NCBI GenBank assembly: GCA_964616395.1
Contig: CAZTUT010000127.1
Location: 1 to 8,313, forward strand
Origin: JALHMQ01 sp964616395
Lineage (GTDB): Bacteria > Pseudomonadota > Gammaproteobacteria > Burkholderiales > Burkholderiaceae_F
Direction of reading: 5' to 3'
DNA length: 8,313 bases
Part shown: positions 1-7,196 of the stretch, one piece after another
Numbering within the stretch: position 1 is the stretch's first letter
Layout: each line of letters starts with the position of its first letter
Notes under the pieces: model-generated
The model's input: the letters and a program-made list of their open reading frames with translations, nothing else
What the model was told of the DNA's origin: nothing
The model's database searches: none
Made by a program: the position numbers and the translations under genes

Positions 1-558
<558 letters not shown>

Positions 559-577
559 TTGCAAATTTCCTTGCCGG

Positions 578-1762
578 TCATCGGCATTGCGCGATACGTC
601 GCGCAGCCGTCAGAACTTCATCCACGCCGGCCACCAGCGCAATGCGCAGATAGCCAGCCCCAGGGTTGAAACCATCGACGGTGCGCGACAGGTAGCTGCC
701 CGGCAGCACCGTGACATTGCATTCGGCCAGCAGGCGCTGCGCCATGGCGGCATCGTCGCCGCCCGGGACGCGAGCCCATAGATAGAAGCCGGCATCGGGC
801 ACGGCGGTGGGCAGCACGGCCGAGACGATCGGCGTGGCCTGCGCGAACTTGGTCGCGTACAGCCGGCGATTCTCCTGCACGTGCGCCTCGTCGTTCCAGG
901 CTGCAATGCTGGCCGCCTGCACGGGCGGGCTCATCGCGTTGCCGTGATAGGTCCGATACAGCAGGAACTTGCGTAGCAGCGCCGCATCGCCGGCCACGTA
1001 GCCGGAGCGCAGGCCGGGCGCGTTCGATCGCTTGGACAGGCTGCCGAATACGACCAGACGCTCGAACCGGTCGCGCCCCAGCGCCTGGGCTGCCTGCAAG
1101 CCGCCCAGCGGCGGCCGCGACTCGTCGAAATAGATCTCCGAGTAGCACTCGTCGGAGGCGATCACGAAGCCGTGCCGGTCCGACAGCGCGAACAGATCGC
1201 GCCACTCATCGAGCGACATCACGTGGCCGCTCGGATTGCCGGGGGTGCACACGTAGACGAGCTGGACGCGCGACCAGTCGGCCGCCGCAACGCTGTCGAA
1301 TGCCATCCGGAAACCGTTGTCCGGTGTCGTCGGCAGGTACAGCGGACGCGCACCCGCCAGCAGCGCCGCGCCTTCATAGATCTGATAGAAAGGATTGGGC
1401 GACACCACGACCGCGTCGCGGCTTCGGTCGATGACCGCCTGAGCGAAGGAGAAGAGCGCCTCGCGCGACCCGTTGACCGGCAGCACCTGGGAGGCGAAGT
1501 CAACGCTCGGCAGTCCGAAACGCCGCATCAGCCAGCCTGCGATCGCCTGCCGGAGGGTGTCGGTTCCGGCTGTCAGCGGGTAGCTGGCCAGGCCGGGCAG
1601 GGCGGCGACCAGCGCGTCGCGCACCAGCGTCGGTGTCGGATGCTTGGGTTCACCAATCGACAGATTGATGTTCGGCAGTCCGGCAGGCGGCTCGATGCCC
1701 GCAAACAGCACGCGCAACCGCTCGAACGGATACGGCTGCAGGCGGTCGAGATCGGGGTTCAT
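578..1762 (-). CDS. dapC: N-succinyldiaminopimelate aminotransferase DapC
   Basis: A 394-residue, fold-type I, PLP-dependent aminotransferase. DapC converts N-succinyl-2-amino-6-ketopimelate and glutamate to N-succinyl-LL-diaminopimelate, the step after DapD. Seen: LSIGEPKHPTP near 34-44, the NGSREALF segment (97-104), CTPGNPSG with Asn176, SDECYSEIYFDE with Asp204 (pyridine nitrogen) and Tyr207, SLSKRSNAPGLRSG with the Schiff-base Lys244 and phosphate-binding Arg252, and YLRIAL with the carboxylate-binding Arg373. All the catalytic residues expected in class I aminotransferases are present. I start at the ATG at 1762-1760 (MNPDLDRLQPYPFERL), which matches the family's usual beginning; the frame stays open to 1888 but that would overlap queF and adds a low-complexity, Arg/Ser-rich stretch. 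The Shine-Dalgarno is weak (GGGA about 9 bases upstream). Class I aminotransferases vary in substrate, but adjacency to dapD, the arrangement in which dapC was defined in Bordetella, makes DapC the best call over a generic aspartate or alanine aminotransferase. Confidence 0.94.
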   Translation of the reverse strand: MNPDLDRLQPYPFERLRVLFAGIEPPAGLPNINLSIGEPKHPTPTLVRDALVAALPGLASYPLTAGTDTLRQAIAGWLMRRFGLPSVDFASQVLPVNGSREALFSFAQAVIDRSRDAVVVSPNPFYQIYEGAALLAGARPLYLPTTPDNGFRMAFDSVAAADWSRVQLVYVCTPGNPSGHVMSLDEWRDLFALSDRHGFVIASDECYSEIYFDESRPPLGGLQAAQALGRDRFERLVVFGSLSKRSNAPGLRSGYVAGDAALLRKFLLYRTYHGNAMSPPVQAASIAAWNDEAHVQENRRLYATKFAQATPIVSAVLPTAVPDAGFYLWARVPGGDDAAMAQRLLAECNVTVLPGSYLSRTVDGFNPGAGYLRIALVAGVDEVLTAARRIAQCR

Positions 1763-1775
1763 CGCTGCATCCCGC

Positions 1776-2198
1776 TTACGGCCGCAGCGCCGAGCCCTGC
1801 ACATCGACCCGGCCGAGCTCGACATGAGGCTGCGGCTTCCAGCCACGCCGGCGGTGCTCGGCCACAACCGTGGTGAAAATGCCGCCACGCACGTACCAGC
1901 GCGCGGTCAGGCGCATGAAGCGCGGCGCGGTGGCCTTGACCAGGTCATCGAGGATCCGGTTGGTCACGGCCTCGTGAAACGCGCCCTGATCGCGGAACGA
2001 CCACATGTACAGCTTGAGGCTCTTCAGCTCGACGTTCTTCTTTTCCGGGATGTAGTCGAGGACGATGGTGGCGAAGTCCGGCTGGCCGGTCAGCGGGCAC
2101 AGGCAGGTGAACTCCGGCACCTCGATGTGGACAAGGTAGTCGCGACCCGGATTCGGATTCGCGAAGGTGTCGAGCGTGGTCTTGGGGCGGGTTGTCAT
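1776..2198 (-). CDS. queF: NADPH-dependent 7-cyano-7-deazaguanine (preQ0) reductase, type I
   Basis: QueF reduces the nitrile of preQ0 to the amine of preQ1 with two NADPH, in the pathway to queuosine at the wobble position of GUN-anticodon tRNAs. The product is 140 residues, the short single-module (Bacillus-like) type that assembles from tunnelling-fold subunits, not the roughly 280-residue double-module type of E. coli. Seen: EFTCLCPLTGQPDF with the thioimide-forming Cys34 and the proton donor Asp41, the QueF NADPH motif ELKSLKLY (57-64), and FHEAVTN with substrate-binding His75 and Glu76. The ATG at 2198-2196 gives MTTRPKTTLDTF; the frame is open upstream to 2279 but that extension has no family character. 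I see no clear Shine-Dalgarno before the chosen ATG. It is the first gene of a leftward run with dapC (13-base gap) and dapD, although its pathway is unrelated to theirs. Function is secure from the motifs. Confidence 0.96.
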   Translation of the reverse strand: MTTRPKTTLDTFANPNPGRDYLVHIEVPEFTCLCPLTGQPDFATIVLDYIPEKKNVELKSLKLYMWSFRDQGAFHEAVTNRILDDLVKATAPRFMRLTARWYVRGGIFTTVVAEHRRRGWKPQPHVELGRVDVQGSALRP

Positions 2199-2305
2199 CG
2201 GCGGAAAAGATGAATCCGCACCGCCATGCGATACGGAACCGGGGAGTGATCGGGATATCGCGGCGACCGCTGTGCACAATGGCGTGGGCGGACAGGCGAG
2301 TTGGC

Positions 2306-2311
2306 TATGAT
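2306..2311 (+). promoter_or_regulatory. Possible -10 element for smc
   Basis: TATGAT matches the sigma-70 -10 consensus at five of six positions, in a locally AT-richer patch within very GC-rich DNA, and would give a leader of about 80 bases before the smc GTG. There is no convincing -35 element and no extended -10 TG, so this is a tentative call. Confidence 0.25.
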
Positions 2312-2386
2312 TCTACCGGTAGGCCGCGTCGTTCCCCGCGCCGGTCCCGTGCAACCCGAGAGCCTGCATCCGGGCATCTCTTCCCT

Positions 2387-2391
2387 GGAAG
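2387..2391 (+). promoter_or_regulatory. Ribosome binding site that fixes the GTG start of smc
   Basis: GGAAG stands 7 bases before GTG at 2399-2401. It supports that GTG over the in-frame ATGs at 2192 and 2279, which would add residues with no SMC character. Confidence 0.75.
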
Positions 2392-2398
2392 TCGAAAC

Positions 2399-5300
2399 GT
2401 GCGTCTGCGGCAGATCAAGCTGGCAGGATTCAAGTCTTTCGCGGATCCGATCCATATCGATGTTCCCGGCGCGCTGGTCGGCGTGGTCGGCCCCAATGGC
2501 TGTGGCAAGTCCAATGTGATCGACGCGGTTCGCTGGGTGCTGGGCGAGAGCAAGGCGTCCGAGCTGCGCGGCGAGTCGATGCAGGATGTGATCTTCAACG
2601 GCTCCGGCAACCGCAAGCCGGCAGGCCGCGCCAGCGTGGAGCTTGCGTTCGACAACACCGATGGCCGTATTCAGGGGGAGTGGGGGCGGTTCACCGATCT
2701 GAGCGTCAAGCGGGTGCTGACCCGCGATGGCGCAAGCTCGTACTACATCAACAATCAGGTCGTGCGGCGCCGCGACGTGCAGGACATGTTCCTCGGCACG
2801 GGCCTCGGGCCGCGCGCGTACGCAATCATCGGCCAGGGCATGATCTCGCGCATCATCGAGGCACGCCCGGAGGAACTGCGGGTGTTCCTGGAAGAGGCCG
2901 CCGGGGTCTCCAAGTACAAGGAGCGTCGGCGCGAGACCGAGAACCGGCTGTCCGATACCCGAGACAACCTGACCCGCGTCGAGGACATCCTGCGCGAACT
3001 CGGCGCCCAGATCGGCAAGCTCGAACAGCAGGCCGAGGTGGCGCAGCGCTACCGCGATCTGAAGGCGCGCCATGACGAACAGCAGCAGTTGCTCTGGCTG
3101 ACCCGCAAGCGCGACGCGGTGGCCGAGCAGGATCGGGTCGCGCGCGAGATCGCCCAGAAGACCACCGCGCTCGAAGCGCATGTGGCCGAACTGCGCGCCG
3201 CCGAGCGCGAACTGGAAGAGATTCGCGCTGCGCACTACGCCTCTGGCGATGCAGTCCATGCGGCCCAGGGCGAGGTGCTGCAGATCAATGCCGAGATCGG
3301 CAAGCTCGAATCCGAAATCCGGATGATCGTCGACGGTCGCGCGCGCCTGAACGCGCAGATCGAGTCGCTCGGCGCCAGTCGCCAGCGCAGGCAGCAGGAG
3401 TCCGAGGATCTCGGACGCCGTGGCGACGAATTGCGGCAGCAGATCGAGGACGGTGCGGTCAGGCTCGAAGAGGCGCGTGCCCGCGCCGAGGCGCACGAAG
3501 TTGCCGTACCGGCGGCGGAAGAGGCGTATCAGCGTGCCCGCGAGGCGCTGACCCAGAGCCGATCGCAGGCAGCGATGGCCGAGCAGGCGATCGAGGCCGC
3601 CGGCACCGAGCAGCGCGCAATCGACCGGCAGTTGTCGGCGCTGCTGCAACGGCGCGAGCGGTTGCAGGAGGAGCGCGATCGAATCGGGCAGCCCGACGAA
3701 GCGCGGCTCGCGTCGCTCAATGCCGACGTCGAGCGGCTGCAGGCCGAGCACGAGGCTGCCAGCGCGCGTCTTGCGCAGGCCGATGAGCGCGTGCCGCAGT
3801 TGCAGGCCGAGCGTCAGGCGCTGCTGGAGGCGCGCACGCGCGACTCCGACCTGCTGGCGCGGCTCGAGGCGCGGCTGCTCGCGTTGCGCGATCTGCAGGC
3901 CAAGGTCGAGGCCGATGACAAGCTCGATCCGTGGCTTCGTTCACAGGGCCTCGATGGGCTGCCGAGGCTGTTCCAGAAGCTGAAGGTCGAGCCGGGCTGG
4001 GAGGCGGCATTCGAGGCGGTGCTGCGCGAGCGCATCGAAGGTCTTGAGGTCAGCCGGCTCGATTCGCTGGGCGGTCTGGCTGGCAATGCGCCGCCGGCGC
4101 GCGTGGCGTTCTTTTCAACCGCGACCGCCGTTTCCGCGGCCGAGGGTTCCGCAATCGCCGGCCATCGACGGCTGGCGGAGATGGTGCGTGGCCATGACGC
4201 AGCGCTGACGTCGGTGCTGGGCGACTGGCTGGCCTCCACTTATGTGGCCGATGACATCGCCAGCGCGCTGGCAGCGCGCGACAAACTGCCCGCGGGTGCC
4301 CAGTTCGTCGTCAAGGGCGGCCATCGTGTGTCCCGGCATGCCGTGCGCTTTCACGCCGCCGATGACCGCAAGGCCGGCCTGCTGGCACGCCGGCAGGAGA
4401 TCGAGAACGTCGATCGCGAATTGCGTGCGCAGCGGCTGCTGGTCGAGCAGTCGGTCGCCGCGTTGGCGCGCGCCGAATCGGCGCTCCGCCTCGCGCAGGA
4501 AGCGCAGCAGCAGGAGCGGCTGGCAAGCGAGCGGCTGCGCGGCCAGTTGCACACCGCGCAGCTCGAAGCGGTTCGCCTGAACGAGACCGTACAGCGGGTC
4601 CGTCATCGCAGCAGCCAGATCGACGACGAGCTGCGCGAGATCACCGGGCACGAGGATGAACTGCGTGGCCATCGCGGCGAGGCGGACAGCCGCTTCGAGC
4701 AACTCGACCTCGAACTGGCCGCGAAGCAGGAGGCGGTCGAGGCGGCGCGCGAGGCCTACGAGGGCGCGGATGCACGGCTGCGCGAGGCACGCGAGGCGCG
4801 TCAGCGCGCGCTGGCCGAGATCAGCCGGATCGAGTTCGAACTGGGGGCCGCACGCCAGCGGGTTGCCGATCTGGGGCAGTCGGCCGCCGTGGCTGCCGAC
4901 GATGCCGCCCGACTGGCGGCCGATGTCGAAGCCGCGACGCTCGATCTGGCGCGGCTCGACGACTCGGCGGCGCGCGGCGGGCTCGATCAGTGGCTTGGCA
5001 AGCGGACCGGCGCCGAGGAGGCACTGGCCTCCGCGCGCAGCCGGCAGGATGAGCTCGCGCAGCGGCTGCGCGCCACCGACGAGCGACGTCTGACGCTGGA
5101 GCGCGAGCAGCAGCCCCGACGCGATCGCATCACTGAACTTCAACTAAAGGAACAGGCGGCGCGGCTGAACGCCGAACAGTTTGGTCAACAGCTTGCCGAG
5201 GTGGGCGCCGATGAAGTAGCGCTGGCGCAGCGCCTCGAAGCGCAGCCGCAGCGCGCGGGCGCGTTGCAGGCCGAGATCGGCCGGCTCGCAGCCGAGATCG

Positions 5301-5941
5301 AGTCGCTCGGCGCAGTCAATCTGGCCGCACTCGATGAGCTGACCACGTCACGCGAGCGCAAGGCCTATCTCGATGCGCAGTCGACCGACCTGACCGCTGC
5401 CATCACCACGCTCGAAGATGCGATTCGCAAGATCGACCGCGAGACGCGCGACCTGCTGGGCAGCACGTTCGAGCAGGTCAACGTGCAGTTCGGTCAGTTG
5501 TTCCCCAAGCTGTTCGGCGGCGGCGAGGCACGGCTCGTGATGACCGGCGAGGAGATCCTCGATGCCGGCGTGCAGGTGATGGCGCAGCCGCCGGGCAAGC
5601 GCAACAGCACGATTCATCTGCTGTCCGGCGGCGAAAAGGCGCTCACGGCCACCGCGCTGGTGTTCGCACTGTTCAAGCTCAACCCGGCGCCGTTCTGCCT
5701 GCTCGACGAGGTCGACGCGCCACTGGATGACGCCAATACCGACCGCTTCTGCAACATGGTCCGGGCGATGACCGGCAGCCCGGGCGAGCCGGGTACCCAG
5801 TTCCTCTTCATCACGCACAACAAGATTGCGATGGAAATGGCGGAACAGCTGGTTGGCGTGACCATGCAGGAACAGGGGGTGTCCCGCATCGTTGCTGTCG
5901 ACATCGATGCCGCTGCGCGGCTGACCGCCGAGGCCGCGTGA
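2399..5941 (+). CDS. smc: Chromosome partition protein SMC
   Basis: A 1180-residue SMC ATPase. With ScpA and ScpB it forms the ring that extrudes DNA loops and separates sister chromosomes; neither partner is in this window. Domain order: N-terminal ATPase half with GPNGCGKS Walker A (31-38, Lys37), the R-loop Arg57, and the Q-loop Gln146 in AIIGQGMISRII; a coiled coil from about 170 to 500, rich in Glu, Arg, Ala and Gln; a hinge from about 510 to 655; a returning coiled coil from about 660 to 1015; and the C-terminal ATPase half with the signature LSGGEKALTA (1075-1084), Walker B FCLLDEVDAPLDD (Asp1103, Glu1104) and FITHNK with the switch His1140. All ATPase residues are intact. The return coil is broken near 855-868 (SAARGGLDQWLGKR), which may be an elbow or joint. 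The GTG start gives MRLRQIKLAGFKSFADP, the standard SMC opening, and has a good GGAAG site. It is the first gene of a rightward run with zipA and ligA. Confidence 0.98.
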   Translation: MRLRQIKLAGFKSFADPIHIDVPGALVGVVGPNGCGKSNVIDAVRWVLGESKASELRGESMQDVIFNGSGNRKPAGRASVELAFDNTDGRIQGEWGRFTDLSVKRVLTRDGASSYYINNQVVRRRDVQDMFLGTGLGPRAYAIIGQGMISRIIEARPEELRVFLEEAAGVSKYKERRRETENRLSDTRDNLTRVEDILRELGAQIGKLEQQAEVAQRYRDLKARHDEQQQLLWLTRKRDAVAEQDRVAREIAQKTTALEAHVAELRAAERELEEIRAAHYASGDAVHAAQGEVLQINAEIGKLESEIRMIVDGRARLNAQIESLGASRQRRQQESEDLGRRGDELRQQIEDGAVRLEEARARAEAHEVAVPAAEEAYQRAREALTQSRSQAAMAEQAIEAAGTEQRAIDRQLSALLQRRERLQEERDRIGQPDEARLASLNADVERLQAEHEAASARLAQADERVPQLQAERQALLEARTRDSDLLARLEARLLALRDLQAKVEADDKLDPWLRSQGLDGLPRLFQKLKVEPGWEAAFEAVLRERIEGLEVSRLDSLGGLAGNAPPARVAFFSTATAVSAAEGSAIAGHRRLAEMVRGHDAALTSVLGDWLASTYVADDIASALAARDKLPAGAQFVVKGGHRVSRHAVRFHAADDRKAGLLARRQEIENVDRELRAQRLLVEQSVAALARAESALRLAQEAQQQERLASERLRGQLHTAQLEAVRLNETVQRVRHRSSQIDDELREITGHEDELRGHRGEADSRFEQLDLELAAKQEAVEAAREAYEGADARLREAREARQRALAEISRIEFELGAARQRVADLGQSAAVAADDAARLAADVEAATLDLARLDDSAARGGLDQWLGKRTGAEEALASARSRQDELAQRLRATDERRLTLEREQQPRRDRITELQLKEQAARLNAEQFGQQLAEVGADEVALAQRLEAQPQRAGALQAEIGRLAAEIESLGAVNLAALDELTTSRERKAYLDAQSTDLTAAITTLEDAIRKIDRETRDLLGSTFEQVNVQFGQLFPKLFGGGEARLVMTGEEILDAGVQVMAQPPGKRNSTIHLLSGGEKALTATALVFALFKLNPAPFCLLDEVDAPLDDANTDRFCNMVRAMTGSPGEPGTQFLFITHNKIAMEMAEQLVGVTMQEQGVSRIVAVDIDAAARLTAEAA

Positions 5942-5957
5942 CCGGGGTGCCGCCAAG

Positions 5958-7196
5958 ATGCAACTGAGCGACCTTCACATCGCCTTGCTCGGCTCGGCTG
6001 CCGTGTTGCTGGTGGCCCTGTTCAGCTATGGCAAGTGGAAGGAACGTCAGGCGCTACGCAAGCTCGATGCGTCGGTACGCGGCAACGTCGGCGATCCGCT
6101 GCTCGATCCGCAGCCGCCCGCGCGGGCGCCCGGTGCGTCTGGCGCCGTGGACGTCGTACCGCCCGCGCCCTCGGTCGAGGTCACCGAGCTGCCGATGAGC
6201 GTGCTGCGCGGCGGCCGTCTCGAGCCGAGGTTCGAGCCACGTCTGGAGCCGCGTTTCGATCGCCGGTCCGACGATGACGACGGGAACGCGGAACTTGCGA
6301 CGCAGCCAGGCACCGCGTCCGAGGCGGCGCCTCGTGCATCGTCGTTGCCGCCGGCGCCGACGGGTCATGGAAGTCACCCGGGCGGCCACGCAGGCGGCGC
6401 CGCTGCCTGGGTCGAGGACCCGAAGATCGACTGGGTGATCGAGCTGCGCTGCACGCATGCGGTCGACGGCGTGGCGCTGATCGATGCCGCGCTGCCGCTG
6501 GCGCGGCTGGGCAGTCCGCTGCCGATGTTCCTGGTCGCATGGGATCCGCGCAGCCAGCAGTGGGTCGAACCCGACCGCTTTGGCTTCTACATGGAGTTGC
6601 TGGTGGCGACCCAGCTCGCCAGCCGCGCCGGCCGGCTCGACCCGATTGCGGCATCGCGTTTCATCGCGGTTGTCCAGCAGATGGCGGTCGCGCTGGATGC
6701 GGATTTCGATGTGCCCGACGTCCGCCAGATGGTCAGCATGGCCGAGCAGCTCGACCAGACGGTCGCGCGCTTCGACGTGACGATCGGCCTGACGCTGGCG
6801 CATGATGGCCAGGGGCTGGCATGGGATCTGACGCGTATCGGCGTTGCCGCCGCAGGTGCCGGCTTCACGCAGTTCGAGGCCGCTCGTTGGGAGCTGACCG
6901 ACGCCAACGGCGCCACCGTCGTGACGCTGACTGCGCACGATCCCGCGGGTGCCCGGCTCACGATCGACCTCGACGTACCGCTTGCGCCGGTGTCGGCCAG
7001 TCCGCTTGCGACGCTCTACTCGGCGGGCGAACGGCTTGCGCGTGATCTCGGCGCTCTCCTGGTCGACGACAACAGTCGGCCGGTGACCGCGGCATCGATC
7101 GAAGACGTGGCGCCGCAGCTCGAAGCGCTTTATGCGGAGATGCGCGCGGCAGCGATCGAGCCGGGTGGCGCCCGCGCCCAGCGCCTGTACGCATGA
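5958..7196 (+). CDS. zipA: Cell division protein ZipA homologue
   Basis: ZipA tethers FtsZ filaments to the inner membrane at the division site. Seen in the 412 residues: a short periplasmic start, one hydrophobic membrane segment at about 8-24 (IALLGSAAVLLVALFSY) followed by a basic stretch (KWKERQALRK), the N-out topology expected of ZipA; a disordered Pro/Ala/Gly and charged linker at about 40-150 with a Glu-Pro-Arg repeat at 88-103; a folded region at 155-270 that I do not recognise by sequence; and a C-terminal domain at about 272-397 with LTIDLDVPLAPVSASPL and LVDDNSRPVTAASI, which match the conserved end of ZipA FtsZ-binding domains (helix, then L-DD-RP-T). It is far diverged from the E. 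coli protein; the call rests on those C-terminal motifs, the topology, and the place between smc and ligA. A GGGGTG ribosome site at 5944-5949 supports the ATG, 16 bases after the smc stop. It overlaps ligA by 4 bases. Confidence 0.88.
   Translation: MQLSDLHIALLGSAAVLLVALFSYGKWKERQALRKLDASVRGNVGDPLLDPQPPARAPGASGAVDVVPPAPSVEVTELPMSVLRGGRLEPRFEPRLEPRFDRRSDDDDGNAELATQPGTASEAAPRASSLPPAPTGHGSHPGGHAGGAAAWVEDPKIDWVIELRCTHAVDGVALIDAALPLARLGSPLPMFLVAWDPRSQQWVEPDRFGFYMELLVATQLASRAGRLDPIAASRFIAVVQQMAVALDADFDVPDVRQMVSMAEQLDQTVARFDVTIGLTLAHDGQGLAWDLTRIGVAAAGAGFTQFEAARWELTDANGATVVTLTAHDPAGARLTIDLDVPLAPVSASPLATLYSAGERLARDLGALLVDDNSRPVTAASIEDVAPQLEALYAEMRAAAIEPGGARAQRLYA
6219..6266 (+). repeat. Short tandem repeat in the ZipA linker
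   Basis: Four imperfect 12-base units encode LEPR-FEPR-LEPR-FDRR at residues 88-103 of the ZipA homologue. The first three units keep GAGCC at the same place and the fourth has decayed. The last two positions of each unit's first codon alternate between Leu and Phe codons. This looks like local duplication within a disordered, fast-evolving linker. Confidence 0.75.

Larger units (their letters stand above)
2199..2398. promoter_or_regulatory. Divergent intergenic region between queF and smc
   Basis: These 200 bases lie between the start codons of two divergent gene runs, so promoters for both should be here or just inside the genes. Rightward, TATGAT at 2306-2311 is the best -10-like element, but nothing resembling TTGACA stands 15-18 bases upstream. 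Leftward, I found only weak matches. TGTGCACA at 2271-2278 is an 8-base perfect palindrome of unknown meaning. I see no strong inverted repeat, no preQ1-riboswitch-like structure before queF, and no small gene that looks coding. Confidence 0.6.

Noticed and set aside
1763..1888. N-terminal extension of DapC by 42 residues
   Set aside because: It would overlap queF by more than 100 bases, and the added residues are unlike any aminotransferase.
2271..2279. A DnaA-box-like sequence (TTGTGCACA on the minus strand, one mismatch to TTATNCACA)
   Set aside because: It is a single imperfect copy with no cluster, no AT-rich region and no dnaA or dnaN nearby, so it is expected by chance.
2199..2300. 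preQ1 riboswitch ahead of queF
   Set aside because: I saw neither the short hairpin followed by an A-rich tail nor the larger preQ1-II arrangement.
2315..2345. Possible hairpin ACCGG...CCGGT in the smc leader
   Set aside because: It has only five pairs with a loop of about 21 bases in GC-rich DNA and no U-tract, so it is neither a terminator nor a convincing regulator.
2192..2398. In-frame extension of SMC by 69 residues
   Set aside because: SMC proteins start at the M/V-R-L-x-x-I-x-L-x-G-F-K-S-F motif, and a good ribosome site precedes the GTG at 2399.
2195..3751. A 518-codon open frame on the minus strand opposite smc
   Set aside because: It is antisense to a certain SMC coding region, and its composition (Leu, Arg, Ala, Gly-rich) is what high-GC codon use produces on the opposite strand. 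No domain is recognisable.
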